A DNA stretch of 64,000 nucleotides, taken from contig JAWXAT010000035.1 in assembly GCA_034439615.1 (NCBI GenBank), positions 1-64,000 on the forward strand, given 5' to 3'. A program made the translations under genes and the position numbers. Of this stretch, positions 53,188 to 62,528 are shown piece by piece. How positions within the stretch are numbered: position 1 is the stretch's first letter; the number at the start of each line of letters is the position of its first letter. Under the pieces are notes generated by a model. The model saw only the letters and a list, made by a program, of their open reading frames with translations, was not told where the DNA came from and did no database searches. This stretch comes from Oligoflexia bacterium. Its GTDB lineage: Bacteria > Bdellovibrionota > Bdellovibrionia > JABDDW01.

Positions 53188-54586
53188 AGAACATCAGCGT
53201 TATTTTAATATGTTTTTTCAATTCTTTGACATGTTCATTGTAGCACTCGCCTGGGTGTTGTCTTATCCGCTACGATTTATTTATCTCGCGGATATAATAC
53301 CTGTACGTAAAGGTTATCCACTTTATGATGAATATTTTTACATCACAGGTGTTATAGTTATTATTTGGTATGCCGTTTTTAATCTTACTGGTGTTTATAA
53401 ATCTCGTCGCACACAAAGTCTTTGGCCCGAACTTTTAGCACTTGCTCGTGCACAAACAGTTGCTTTTATTATTTTTGCTGCACTCACTTTTTTAACTACA
53501 GCGGTCATGTTTTCCCGTGGTGTTTTGCTTGTTTTCTTTGTTCTCGTAAATGTTTTTTTCGTAGTTGAACGTATCGCACTTCGATTTTTTCTTAAAAATT
53601 TACGAAGAAAAGGTTTTAATCGACGAAACGTACTTATCGTTGGGGATAATGAAATCGCAAAAGCATTTTTAGAGAGATTACATTATCATCCTGAATTGGG
53701 GCTTGCCGTAATGGGGGTTATCCGTCTGGATGAATTACCTGAATCAAGTCGCACAGGTTTACAAGTATTAGGCACTTGTGCTGATTTAACGAAGGTATTA
53801 ACGCTTCATAAAATCGATCAAGTATTTTTGGCACTTCGAAACGCTGATCGCGATCAACTCGATATGATTCTTTCAAGTGTGATGGAGCAAAATGTTGATG
53901 TACGTATTATTCCAGATCTACATCAATTTATTACATTAGGTTGTGATGTTGAGGAGTTTGAGGGCATGCCCCTTATTTCTCTAAATCAAAGCCCCATTGT
54001 CGGTTGGAATAGTGTGGCTAAACGAATTTCTGATATTTTATATGCCAGCCTCGCATTTTTAATTTTTTCGCCCTTGATGGCTTTGATCGCTCTAGCGATA
54101 AAAATATTTTCACCAGGCCCCATCATCCACCGTCAACAACGTATGGGGCTTGATGGTCGTGTTTTTCAAATGCTGAAGTTTCGCACCATGCGCGTAGATG
54201 CAGAGAGCGCCACAGGTGCAGTGTGGGCGACAAAAAATGATAATAGAGTTACATGGATCGGTAAAATCTTACGTCGCACCTCTCTTGATGAGCTTCCTCA
54301 GTTTATTAATGTGCTTAAGGGTGAAATGAGTTGTGTAGGGCCACGTCCTGAGCGGCCCGAACTTGTACAAAAATTTAAACACGATATACCAAAGTATATG
54401 CTCAGGCATAAAGTAAAAGCTGGAATCACAGGTTGGGCTCAAGTGAATGGCTTAAGAGGCGACACCAGCCTTGAAAAACGCATCGAGTATGATCTTTATT
54501 ATATTTCAAATTGGTCTTTGTTTTTCGATTTCAAAATCATGATCATGACTTTGTTCAAAGGCTTTGTTTCTAAGAACGCGTATTAA
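53180..54586 (+). CDS. Undecaprenyl-phosphate sugar-1-phosphate transferase (WcaJ-like)
   Basis: About 468 residues: four N-terminal membrane helices, a Rossmann-like middle domain (NVLIVGDNEIAKAFLERL), then a fifth hydrophobic segment and the bacterial sugar-transferase domain with QQRMGLDGRVFQMLKFRTM, TRRTSLDELPQ-type block (RTSLDELPQFINVLKGEM) and CVGPRPERPEL. Such enzymes load the first sugar phosphate onto undecaprenyl phosphate for exopolysaccharide or O-antigen. The frame has a TTG at 53168, but TGAGG six bases before the ATG at 53180 decides. Confidence 0.92.
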   Translation: MLKEHQRYFNMFFQFFDMFIVALAWVLSYPLRFIYLADIIPVRKGYPLYDEYFYITGVIVIIWYAVFNLTGVYKSRRTQSLWPELLALARAQTVAFIIFAALTFLTTAVMFSRGVLLVFFVLVNVFFVVERIALRFFLKNLRRKGFNRRNVLIVGDNEIAKAFLERLHYHPELGLAVMGVIRLDELPESSRTGLQVLGTCADLTKVLTLHKIDQVFLALRNADRDQLDMILSSVMEQNVDVRIIPDLHQFITLGCDVEEFEGMPLISLNQSPIVGWNSVAKRISDILYASLAFLIFSPLMALIALAIKIFSPGPIIHRQQRMGLDGRVFQMLKFRTMRVDAESATGAVWATKNDNRVTWIGKILRRTSLDELPQFINVLKGEMSCVGPRPERPELVQKFKHDIPKYMLRHKVKAGITGWAQVNGLRGDTSLEKRIEYDLYYISNWSLFFDFKIMIMTLFKGFVSKNAY

Positions 54587-54612
54587 AAAAGGCTCTCACC
54601 TAACAGGAGCTT
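54584..54612 (-). terminator. Intrinsic terminator between convergent polysaccharide genes
   Basis: Minus strand: stem AAGCTC/GAGCCT (54612-54607 with 54595-54590, one G-U) around an 11-base loop, followed by six Ts (complement of 54585-54590 region). It lies just past the UDP-xylose-synthase stop and up against the WcaJ-like stop. On the plus strand it has no T-run. Confidence 0.5.
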
Positions 54613-54614
54613 AC

Positions 54615-55550
54615 TTATACAAGCGTTGATTTAAAATACTCCAACGTCTTTTCAAAACCTTCACGCAATGAAACTTTTGGTTCCCATTTTAATTCGCGTT
54701 TAGCTTTTGTAATGTCAGGTCGACGCTGTTTAGGATCAGACGGAGGAAGTGGTTTATGCTCTGTCTTAAAATCAACCTTACAAGCAAGTCCAACATTTTT
54801 GGCGATATCTAAAATCGTATATTCATCAGGATTACCAATATTAGTTGGTGTGTTAATTGAACTTTGCATAAGCATATGCATACCTTCAACTAAATCAGTT
54901 ACATAACAAAGACTGCGCGTTTGTTTGCCATCACCATAAATGGTAAATGGTTGCTTTTTTAACGCTTGCATAAAAAAGTTAGGAATAACACGGCCGTCTT
55001 CAGGTCGCATGCGTGGACCATAAGTATTAAAAATGCGCATGATCTTTGTGTCGATTTTGTATCGTCGATGGTAGGCCATGGTCATCGCTTCAGCAAATCG
55101 TTTTGCTTCATCGTAACAACCGCGAATACCCGTGCAATCAACATTGCCTAGATATGTTTCTTTTTGCGGGTGTTCTAGGGGATCACCATAAACTTCAGAA
55201 GTAGAAGCGATTAAAATACGGGCATTTTGTTGTTGAGCCCACTGTAAAAGATTGAGATGCCCAATAGAACCGGTACGCAAAATAAAATCAGGAATTTTTT
55301 CAAAATCTATGGGGCTTGCTGGGCTTGCAAGGTTGTAAATTTCATCGCAAGCAACATTCATGTGTAGGGGGTTGTTTATATCGTGTTCTATCCAACTAAA
55401 ACTTTTATTATTAATAAGATGTTCGATATTGCTACGTCTACCGGTGACAAGATTATCAATGGCATAAACGCGGTAGTTTTTTGCAAGCAAAAGTTCACAA
55501 AGATGGCTTCCAATAAAGCCAGCACCACCGGCGACTAAAGCAACTTTCAT
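54615..55550 (-). CDS. UDP-glucuronate decarboxylase (UDP-xylose synthase)
   Basis: A 311-residue short-chain dehydrogenase of the extended type: GGAGFIGSHLCELLL (NAD site), a Thr/Ser in STSEVYGDPLEHPQ, catalytic Y-x3-K in CYDEAKRFAEAM, and the UXS-like blocks YNLASPASPI and RIFNTYGPRMRPEDGRVI. UXS oxidatively decarboxylates UDP-glucuronate to UDP-xylose. Its ATG overlaps the ugd stop by four bases, which fits the two-step pathway from UDP-glucose. Confidence 0.9.
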   Translation of the reverse strand: MKVALVAGGAGFIGSHLCELLLAKNYRVYAIDNLVTGRRSNIEHLINNKSFSWIEHDINNPLHMNVACDEIYNLASPASPIDFEKIPDFILRTGSIGHLNLLQWAQQQNARILIASTSEVYGDPLEHPQKETYLGNVDCTGIRGCYDEAKRFAEAMTMAYHRRYKIDTKIMRIFNTYGPRMRPEDGRVIPNFFMQALKKQPFTIYGDGKQTRSLCYVTDLVEGMHMLMQSSINTPTNIGNPDEYTILDIAKNVGLACKVDFKTEHKPLPPSDPKQRRPDITKAKRELKWEPKVSLREGFEKTLEYFKSTLV

Positions 55551-56851
55551 GTTTTTTCTCTACCAATACTGAAATAGGTAAAACCAAGGCTTCTCATATT
55601 TTCTGGTTCATAAATATTTCGCCCATCAAAAACAACTTTTTGTTTCATAAGAGCTTTCATCGAATTAAAGTCAGGGCTTCTAAATTCATTCCATTCAGTA
55701 ACGATGACAAGACCATCGCTCCCTTTAAGAGCACTCATGGCATCAGCAGTCCAGTTTACTTTATCGCCATAAGTTTTTTTCATATTATCGATAGCAGCTG
55801 GATCATACGCTTGAATCTTTACACCCTCTTTAAGAAGGGCGTCGATGATAACAGCAGCCGGAGCCTCACGAATATCATCGGTTCTGGGTTTAAATGCCAA
55901 ACCCCAAAGTGAAAGTGTTAAGCCCGATAGTTTTGGATAATGTTTTTTAATCTTTTTAATTATAACTGTTTTTTGATTTTCATTTGCTGTGTCTGTGGCT
56001 TTAACCACATTGAGACTTACACCGTACTCATCAGCAGTTTTCACAAGTGCCTTAACGTCTTTAGGAAAACAACTGCCCCCATAGCCAACACCTGGGTAAA
56101 AGAACGCTGATCCAATACGTGAATCTGAGGTAAAACCATTTTTAACTTCAGAAACGTCAGCACCAACTGCATCACAAAAAAGTGCAAGCTCATTGATGAA
56201 ACTGATTTTGGTAGCTAAGAATGCATTTGCAGCGTATTTCGTAATTTCCGCAGCTTTGTTTGACATGAATAAAATTGGCCTGCCGTTTTTAACAAACGGT
56301 GCATAGATTTGTTCCATTGCTTTTCGTGCAGCATCAGAAGAGCAGCCAATTACCACGCGATCAGGACGCAAAAAATCATCAATGGAAGCACCCTCTTTAA
56401 GAAACTCAGGGTTACTCACCACATCAAATTTAATTTTCGTGAATTTTGAAACTGTTTTTGAAATTTTCTCAGCTGTACCCACTGGAACTGTACTTTTCAT
56501 TACAATAATTTTTTCATCAGTCATATTTTGACCAATAAATTCGGCAACGTTTAGAACATGACTAAGATCGGCTGATCCGTCTTCTCCTTCGGGAGTGCCT
56601 ACTGCAATAAAAATAACTTGTGATTCTTTAACTGCTTTTTTACCGTCAGTAGTGAATTCAATTCTTCCAGCTTTAAGTGTGCTTTTAAGTAAGTCATCAA
56701 GCCCCGGTTCATAGATAGGTACAATACCGTCTTGCAGGGCTTGAATCTTTTTAGCATCGATGTCGATGCCAATGACGTTATTTCCTGCATCTGCAAAACA
56801 AACTCCTGCAACTAAACCTACATAACCTGTTCCAAACACTGAGATTTTCAA
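55547..56851 (-). CDS. ugd: UDP-glucose 6-dehydrogenase
   Basis: 434 residues. GTGYVGLVAGVCFADAGNNV is the NAD site. FVGVGTP-like block (IFIAVGTPEGEDGSAD), STVPVGTAEKI and NPEFLKEGASIDDFLRPDRVV follow, and the catalytic Cys is in YGGSCFPKDVKAL. It oxidises UDP-glucose to UDP-glucuronate, which the overlapping downstream gene would decarboxylate. It is divergent from the flippase-like gene across 98 bases. Confidence 0.95.
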   Translation of the reverse strand: MKISVFGTGYVGLVAGVCFADAGNNVIGIDIDAKKIQALQDGIVPIYEPGLDDLLKSTLKAGRIEFTTDGKKAVKESQVIFIAVGTPEGEDGSADLSHVLNVAEFIGQNMTDEKIIVMKSTVPVGTAEKISKTVSKFTKIKFDVVSNPEFLKEGASIDDFLRPDRVVIGCSSDAARKAMEQIYAPFVKNGRPILFMSNKAAEITKYAANAFLATKISFINELALFCDAVGADVSEVKNGFTSDSRIGSAFFYPGVGYGGSCFPKDVKALVKTADEYGVSLNVVKATDTANENQKTVIIKKIKKHYPKLSGLTLSLWGLAFKPRTDDIREAPAAVIIDALLKEGVKIQAYDPAAIDNMKKTYGDKVNWTADAMSALKGSDGLVIVTEWNEFRSPDFNSMKALMKQKVVFDGRNIYEPENMRSLGFTYFSIGREKT

Positions 56852-56949
56852 AAATAACTCCTTGATCGTATAATTGACTTGAGTGATTAATTAAACTATC
56901 ACTTAAAGGTGCAAGTCAACCATACTCGTTAAGGCCTTAGGGAACGGTT

Positions 56950-57942
56950 TTGAAGAAAACAATCACTTCTTTTTTAAAATTTGCTTTAGCAGTCGGGCTT
57001 ATCTATTGGCTCGTAGCCACAGAAAAGATTACGGCTGAGCCTTTTTTACGCTTATGGGATAAGCCATGGCTCATACCGTTTATGTTTGCCACGGTATTTT
57101 GTCTTATTTTTATTAATAATTATCGTTGGTTATTGCTCCTGCAAGGGCAACAAATCGCATCTTCAGTGAAGCAAACTTTGTCTCTTACATTTATCGGACT
57201 CTTTTTTAATCTCGCCATGCCAGGGAGCGTTGGTGGCGATGTGATTAAGGCCTTTTATATTGTGAAAGAGCAACCGGGTACACGTTTGAGGGCCGCAACT
57301 AGCGTTTTGATGGATCGCGTTGTAGGGCTCTATGCTATGGGGCTTGTTGCTTTAACTTCAGTGATTATTAATTATGAAAAAATCGGAAGTATTCCCCAGC
57401 TTCGTATACTCGCTTTATTTATTATTGCTCTAGTTGGAGCCTTCACGGTTTTTTTCATGATTGGTTTTTCAAGACGCGTTCGTAACCACAGTTTGATGCA
57501 TAAAATTTTAGACAAAACTCCTGGAGGCAAATTAATAGAACGCATTTATGATGCCGTTCACGGATTTCGAAATGGAAAAACACAATTTGCACTTGGAATT
57601 CTTCTTAGTATCGGGGTTCAAGGTCTTAACATCACCTCACTTTATATTTTAGCTAGAGCTTTGGGTTTTGAAACTGCCTCGCTCTCAGGGTTTTTCTTTA
57701 TTATCCCACTCGGATTAATTGCCACAGCTATTCCTATTAGCCCCGCAGGCATTGGTGTGGGGCAAGCTGTGTTTTTGGCCCTGTTTACTTGGTACGACGG
57801 CTCTACAACACAAGTTGGACCAGCACTTATTACGATTTCACAAGTTGTGCAGGCTGCTTGGGCTATTGTTGGAGCTATACTTTATTTTTTAAGAAAAGCT
57901 CCCATTGACGTTAAGGTTCCCGCCGAAGCTGGCGGCAAATGA
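56950..57942 (+). CDS. YbhN/AglD-type flippase-like membrane protein
   Basis: 330 residues with about eight membrane helices and the UPF0104/LPG-synthase-TM signature: FIGLFFNLAMPGSVGGDVIKAF, RAATSVLMDRVVGLYAM and the ISPAGIGVGQAVFL loop. Members act in glycolipid synthesis or transbilayer movement of lipid-linked sugars. A TTG start follows AGGGAACGG. The stop overlaps recO by four bases. Confidence 0.85.
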   Translation: MKKTITSFLKFALAVGLIYWLVATEKITAEPFLRLWDKPWLIPFMFATVFCLIFINNYRWLLLLQGQQIASSVKQTLSLTFIGLFFNLAMPGSVGGDVIKAFYIVKEQPGTRLRAATSVLMDRVVGLYAMGLVALTSVIINYEKIGSIPQLRILALFIIALVGAFTVFFMIGFSRRVRNHSLMHKILDKTPGGKLIERIYDAVHGFRNGKTQFALGILLSIGVQGLNITSLYILARALGFETASLSGFFFIIPLGLIATAIPISPAGIGVGQAVFLALFTWYDGSTTQVGPALITISQVVQAAWAIVGAILYFLRKAPIDVKVPAEAGGK

Positions 57943-58700
57943 GTTCGGTAAATCACGAAACAAAAGGTCAGGGTTTTATTTTAAGAATCACCGCCGCTCA
58001 AGAAGCTGATGTGATTGTAAAAATACTTTCTTCAAACGGCGAAAAAATATCAGCCTTTGCAAAGGCCGGGTTAAAAAGCCGCAAGCGCTTTGGCGGATCC
58101 CTTCAACCACTTTTTAACATCACCTATCGCCTCACAAAAAAATCTCCTCAACAAGATCTCTACTTTTTAGAAGAAGCACATGTGCGCCATGATTTTAAAA
58201 ATCTGCGTACTCAACTTGAGCGTCTCACATCAGCGAGTTATGCTGCTGAGCTCGTAGAATTATGCGCACACGAAGGTTTAGAAAATACTGAACTCTATAA
58301 TCTCTTTGGTGCGACTTTACGTGCCCTAGATTCAGGTTTGTCTGTTGAGGGTGTTCTAAGACAATTTGAGGTGAAGCTTTTATCTATTTTGGGTTGGCTC
58401 CCTGGTCTTCAAAAATGTGCCTCTTGTGGTGTTGAAGAAAAAGAGCTTACCCTAAACCCCGATCAGGGGTTGGTTGTCTGTAGAGATTGTGGAAGATTTC
58501 CGTTAATACTTACTCGTGAAGTGGCTCAACACATTTTAAATCTTTTAGGAACTTCAGTTTTAGAAAATGATCTTGATGAATCACAAGCCCAGAGAATTGG
58601 CCAGATTACTATGGCTCTATTGCAATCTCATTGGGGGCATCAAAAACCAAAAGCACTTCAATTTATGGCCAGCATGAGACGTTTTCAAAAAAATCCTTAA
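57939..58700 (+). CDS. recO: DNA repair protein RecO
   Basis: 253 residues. An N-terminal OB-fold (GFILRITAAQEADVIVKILSSNGEKI, AKAGLKSRKRFGGSLQPLF), a helical middle (SASYAAELVELCAHEG) and a zinc ribbon CASCG...CRDCG around residues 167-187 are typical. RecO loads RecA onto SSB-coated DNA with RecR. It is coupled to the flippase-like gene by an ATGA overlap and convergent with gmhB. Confidence 0.92.
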   Translation: MSSVNHETKGQGFILRITAAQEADVIVKILSSNGEKISAFAKAGLKSRKRFGGSLQPLFNITYRLTKKSPQQDLYFLEEAHVRHDFKNLRTQLERLTSASYAAELVELCAHEGLENTELYNLFGATLRALDSGLSVEGVLRQFEVKLLSILGWLPGLQKCASCGVEEKELTLNPDQGLVVCRDCGRFPLILTREVAQHILNLLGTSVLENDLDESQAQRIGQITMALLQSHWGHQKPKALQFMASMRRFQKNP

Positions 58701-58708
58701 ATAGAGTT

Positions 58709-59278
58709 TTATCGATACTTCATTTGTTGTTGGTGTTCTTTAAACTTTTGAATCATTAATTTTGCCGCTTCTAAAACATTGCTAGCTATATATTTTGGAG
58801 CTGCGTAGGAAGTATCAATGGGGGGAGTTGTTTCATTTTGAAGTAAAATGCTTTGGCAACCGGCTCGAAGGCCTGCCTCTACATCTGACATGCGATCACC
58901 CACCATCCATGAAAGCTTCATATCGATATCGTATTTTTGGCCAGCTTGTTGAAGCATTCCTGCATTTGGTTTGCGACAAATGCATCCTCCGTCGACGGGG
59001 TGTGGGCAATAATAAACATCATGTATAATAGCCCCGTTTTTTTTGAAATCTTCAACGATCATTGAATTGATTTTTTTCAGGATGTTTTCATCAACAATCC
59101 CACGCGCGACACCACTTTGGTTTGTGGCCAAAATAACCTTAAAGCCATTCTCGTTTAATAGCTTTATGGCCTCATAAGATTCCTTATACGTCTCAATTCG
59201 ATTAGGATCGTTAAGGTAAATAACATCTTTAATGATTGTGCCATCGCGGTCTAAAAATGCAGCTTTTGAGTTGCTCAT
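58709..59278 (-). CDS. gmhB: D-glycero-D-manno-heptose 1,7-bisphosphate 7-phosphatase (GmhB-like)
   Basis: HAD phosphatase of the HisB-N/GmhB type: FLDRDGTIIKDVIYL (nucleophile Asp, acid/base Asp), LATNQSGVARG (motif II), RKPNAGM (Lys-equivalent region) and MVGDRMSDVEAG (motif IV). The zinc loop CPHPVDGGCICRKP (C-x-H...C-x-C) marks GmhB-like enzymes. It would make heptose 1-phosphate for ADP-heptose, which the two family 9 transferases use. The frame opens at 59329, but MSNSKAAFLDRDG at 59278 gives the normal length (189). Confidence 0.88.
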   Translation of the reverse strand: MSNSKAAFLDRDGTIIKDVIYLNDPNRIETYKESYEAIKLLNENGFKVILATNQSGVARGIVDENILKKINSMIVEDFKKNGAIIHDVYYCPHPVDGGCICRKPNAGMLQQAGQKYDIDMKLSWMVGDRMSDVEAGLRAGCQSILLQNETTPPIDTSYAAPKYIASNVLEAAKLMIQKFKEHQQQMKYR

Positions 59279-59347
59279 CACAATCGTTTTAGAATAGAAA
59301 ATTAGTAGAACACAACTCATTTGTGACATTTGTTAAAGGAATTTTTT

Positions 59348-61075
59348 TTGGAAAGCATCAAACGACTTTTTCCGTATCTAAAACCCTATCGTGGAACGAT
59401 CATCGTCACACTTATTTTGGGTGTGCTGCTTGGCGCCACGAATATCGGTATGGCTAAAATCGTTCAAGTCGTTAATGACGATATATTTATTAAAAAAGAT
59501 CAAAGAATGCTGCTCCTTGTACCGCTTGCAGCAATTGCGCTTTATTTTGTGATGGGTTTATTACGCTACTTTCATATGTACTATCTCAGATACACAGGTG
59601 ATCGAATATCAGTAGATATTCGAAATGATCTTCAAACCCAATACGCAAATCTTAGTCTTGATTTTCATACAGAGAACTCATCAGGTAGTTTGATCAGTAA
59701 AACCATGAACGATGTGGTGCTTGTACAATTAGGTCTCACACTCCTTGCTGATATCGTTCGCGAACCACTGACCATCATCGCACTATTAGGATATCTTTTT
59801 TATACTAACTGGATGCTCGCCGCTGCGATTTTTCTTGCAGCACCGATTGTGATTATTGTTTCAAAAAGTCTTGGCCGTAGTGTTCGTAAATACAGTCATA
59901 TGATGCAAGAGACCAACGAAGAATGGACTAGCACCATTAAAGAGACCATTGATGGCATCAGAGTTGTGAAAGCCTTTGGGCTCGAAACCCATATGGTCAA
60001 CAAGTTTAAAAAAGTTGCTGATAAATTTTTATTCACACGACGAAAAATCTTGGGCCGCGAAGAATTAGCTGGGCCCGTGTTTGAACTTCTTGCTGCTGTA
60101 GTAGTTGCAGGCATTTTGTACTTTGCTGGATTACAAATCATTCAAGGTAAAATGACTCCAGGTGAATTTTTATCTATAATTTCAGTATTGGCAATGCTTC
60201 AAGGCCCTATTAAAAAACTTCAAGATGCCCATGTGCGTTTGCAACATACAATCGCCGCTGCACAAAGGGTATTTGCGATCATTGATACTCCTGTAAAAGT
60301 TCAAGATCCTGAAAAACATAATCGCAAATCAATACCTTGGCCCGATCAATGGGACACCATCGATTTTAAAAACGTGCAGTTCTCATACGGTAATCACCCA
60401 ATTCTTCGCGGTATTAACCTTAAAGTACGTCGTGGTGAAGTTGTGGCGATCGTAGGCGCTAGCGGAGCAGGAAAAACAACTCTCGTAAATTTACTTCCAC
60501 GTTTTTATGATGTCGAAGGTGGGCAAATAACAGTTGGTGGTGTTGACGTCAAAGACATGCAGGTTCGTGATCTGCGTGGTCATATCGGGCTTGTAACCCA
60601 AGACGTGTTTTTATTTAATGAATCAATCAAAGATAATATTTTAGCCGGCAATACAGGTAATGAACCAGATGTGAAGTCAGCCCTCGAAGCTGCTCACGCA
60701 TTGGCGTTTGTACAAAATCTTCCTCATAAAACTGAAACACGTGTGGGTGATCGCGGAGCTAAACTTTCAGGCGGTGAACGTCAACGTATCAGTATCGCTC
60801 GTGCTGTTTTTAAAAATGCGCCTGTTCTCATTTTAGATGAGGCTACGAGTAGTCTTGATTCTCAAAGTGAACTTGAGGTTCAAAAAGCTCTTGATGAACT
60901 CATGCGCGGGCGTACTACATTTGTAATTGCCCACAGACTTTCTACAATTCAAAAAGCGCATCGCATTATTGTTTTGTCCGAGGGTAAAATCATTGAAGAG
61001 GGAAGTCACACTGAACTTCTCACTCGCCAGGGTGCTTATCAAAAACTTCATTCTATTCAATTTAATGGAGCGTAA
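59348..61075 (+). CDS. msbA: Lipid A-core flippase MsbA-like ABC exporter
   Basis: About 575 residues: six membrane helices (~10-300) and an ATPase with Walker A GASGAGKTT, signature LSGGERQRISIARA, Walker B LILDEATSSLD and H-loop IAHRLST. Helix 1-2 and intracellular loops (NDDIFIKKDQRMLLLVPLAAIALYFVMG region, DFHTENSSGSLISKTMND) fit MsbA. The frame opens with TTG at 59330, but AAAGGA six bases before the TTG at 59348 makes that the better start. Placed next to gmhB, it fits LPS export. Confidence 0.88.
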   Translation: MESIKRLFPYLKPYRGTIIVTLILGVLLGATNIGMAKIVQVVNDDIFIKKDQRMLLLVPLAAIALYFVMGLLRYFHMYYLRYTGDRISVDIRNDLQTQYANLSLDFHTENSSGSLISKTMNDVVLVQLGLTLLADIVREPLTIIALLGYLFYTNWMLAAAIFLAAPIVIIVSKSLGRSVRKYSHMMQETNEEWTSTIKETIDGIRVVKAFGLETHMVNKFKKVADKFLFTRRKILGREELAGPVFELLAAVVVAGILYFAGLQIIQGKMTPGEFLSIISVLAMLQGPIKKLQDAHVRLQHTIAAAQRVFAIIDTPVKVQDPEKHNRKSIPWPDQWDTIDFKNVQFSYGNHPILRGINLKVRRGEVVAIVGASGAGKTTLVNLLPRFYDVEGGQITVGGVDVKDMQVRDLRGHIGLVTQDVFLFNESIKDNILAGNTGNEPDVKSALEAAHALAFVQNLPHKTETRVGDRGAKLSGGERQRISIARAVFKNAPVLILDEATSSLDSQSELEVQKALDELMRGRTTFVIAHRLSTIQKAHRIIVLSEGKIIEEGSHTELLTRQGAYQKLHSIQFNGA

Positions 61076-61645
61076 GTGAGTCTAGATTCAAAAACAGATT
61101 TTGAAGATTCACAAAAGATCATCGATAAAACGGTGAGCTGGCTTGAGACGATCGTTATTGGTCTTAATCTGTGTCCATTTGCCAAGGCAGTTCATACAAA
61201 AAAACAAATTCGGTACGTAGTAACTCAATCAGTATCATCTGATGAATTATTAAAAATTTTAAAATCTGAATTAAAAAGCCTTCATGCAACAAATCCTAAT
61301 GTCGCTGACACAACACTCATCATTCACCCTCAATGTTTAAAAGATTTTTTAGATTACAATGAGTTTTTACAAGTGGCAGAAAATGCGATTGCACAAATAG
61401 GTTTAGAAGGTGTGCTTCAGCTTGCGAGCTTTCATCCACAGTATCAGTTTGCAGGTTCAGAGCCCGACGCTATTGACAATTACACAAATCGTTCACCTTA
61501 CCCAATGCTTCACATCTTACGCGAAGCCAGCGTTTCAAAAGCAGTAGAACTTTTTCCAGAAGCCGTAATGATACCTGCAAATAATGTAGAAACAATGAAC
61601 ACGCTAGGCTTTGAAAAATTAAAAAAGCTTCTCGATACTTTCTAA
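61076..61645 (+). CDS. DUF1415 family protein
   Basis: 189 residues matching the DUF1415 family pattern: WLETIVIGLNLCPFAKAVH near the N-terminus and LASFHPQYQFAGSEPDAIDNYTNRSPYPMLH-type block (LQLASFHPQYQFAGSEPDA, then YTNRSPYPMLHILRE). The function of the family is unknown; a Cys and several His/Asp could bind metal. A GTG start directly follows the msbA TAA. An AT-rich 8-bp hairpin TTCAAAAA/TTTTTGAA (61657-61681) follows the stop and may mark the end of the transcript. Confidence 0.85.
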   Translation: MSLDSKTDFEDSQKIIDKTVSWLETIVIGLNLCPFAKAVHTKKQIRYVVTQSVSSDELLKILKSELKSLHATNPNVADTTLIIHPQCLKDFLDYNEFLQVAENAIAQIGLEGVLQLASFHPQYQFAGSEPDAIDNYTNRSPYPMLHILREASVSKAVELFPEAVMIPANNVETMNTLGFEKLKKLLDTF

Positions 61646-61848
61646 GCAACTCCAATTTCAAAAAAATCCCTTGTTTTTGAAGCCAGAATGAATGGCGTGC
61701 TTACACTTCATCCGCTTATGAATATTGATGCAGCTCGGAACGAGAAGTCGAGTGACGCCTTCTAGTAAAAAAGTTGCCTATGGTCTCTAATTTAGGTAAA
61801 AATGAAGAATAAGATGTGAGTTTAGTCATTTATTGAATGAGGCCTTTG

Positions 61849-62139
61849 ATGACACTTTCTCAAATCAAGGATATTCTAAAAACTAAAGAGGCAGAGCTTC
61901 TTGGGCTTCACGTCAAATCATTATTTGTTTTTGGATCGGTCGCCAGAGGTGAAGAAAAAAAAACAAGTGATATTGATTTCTTGGTTGAATTCAGCCAACC
62001 TGTGGGGATGTTTGATTTTTTGGGACTGATGTATTTTCTCGAAGACCTTCTAAAAACCAAAATTGATTTAGCCACTAAAAAAGCACTTCACCCACGTCTT
62101 AGAGACGATATTTTGAAAGAAGCCATTCGTGTCGCCTAG
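61849..62139 (+). CDS. mntA: MntA-type nucleotidyltransferase antitoxin
   Basis: A 96-residue minimal nucleotidyltransferase. The motif GS-x10-D-x-D is exact (GSVARGEEKKTSDIDF). MntA antitoxins inactivate HepT by adding AMP to its tyrosine. An ATG at 61837 is also in frame, but TGAGG six bases before the ATG at 61849 decides. It overlaps the toxin gene by 11 bases. The 200 bases upstream hold only the AT hairpin and a 25-codon frame I reject. Confidence 0.9.
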   Translation: MTLSQIKDILKTKEAELLGLHVKSLFVFGSVARGEEKKTSDIDFLVEFSQPVGMFDFLGLMYFLEDLLKTKIDLATKKALHPRLRDDILKEAIRVA

Positions 62140-62476
62140 AGCCTGGAAATTACGAATTCATGATATTCTAGATGGAATCAAAGATATTAAATCATTTATA
62201 GCCGATAGAACCCGCGAGCAGTTTAGCGCAGATAAAAAAACTTATTTGGCTGTTATTCGTTCTCTGGAAGTCATTGGCGAGGCTGCTCATCATACGCCGG
62301 ATGCGATCAAGAAAAAATATCCTGAAATCCCATGGCGTAAAATCAAGGACTTTCGAAATGTTTTGGTCCATCAATATTTTGGTATCGACAATGACATCAT
62401 ATGGAAAACAATTAACGATGAGCTTTTATCTCTTGTTCAAGTTTTTGAAAAAATTCTTAGCCAAGAATCTGAGTAA
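62129..62476 (+). CDS. hepT: HepT-type HEPN RNase toxin (DUF86)
   Basis: A 115-residue HEPN-fold protein with the toxin motif R-x4-H-x-Y exact (RNVLVHQYFG, near residue 70-78) and SLEVIGEAAHHTPDAIKKKYP typical of DUF86. HepT cleaves RNA, and the Tyr is the AMPylation site used by MntA. GTG start overlapping mntA. Followed by a perfect 16-bp palindrome and the convergent recombinase gene. Confidence 0.92.
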   Translation: MSPRAWKLRIHDILDGIKDIKSFIADRTREQFSADKKTYLAVIRSLEVIGEAAHHTPDAIKKKYPEIPWRKIKDFRNVLVHQYFGIDNDIIWKTINDELLSLVQVFEKILSQESE

Positions 62477-62481
62477 TTTTT

Positions 62482-62497
62482 GTTCAGAATTCTGAAC
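62482..62497. repeat. Perfect 16-bp palindrome GTTCAGAATTCTGAAC
   Basis: It lies six bases after the hepT stop, between hepT and the convergent recombinase gene. No T-run follows on either strand (five Ts precede it on the plus strand), so it is not a normal terminator. It could be a protein-binding site. Confidence 0.5.
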
Positions 62498-62528
62498 CTC
62501 ATTCGCTGGCGCTCTGTTAAATATTTTA

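Noticed and set aside
61688-61765. 25-codon frame before mntA
   Set aside because: No ribosome site and no hydrophobic or domain-like character.
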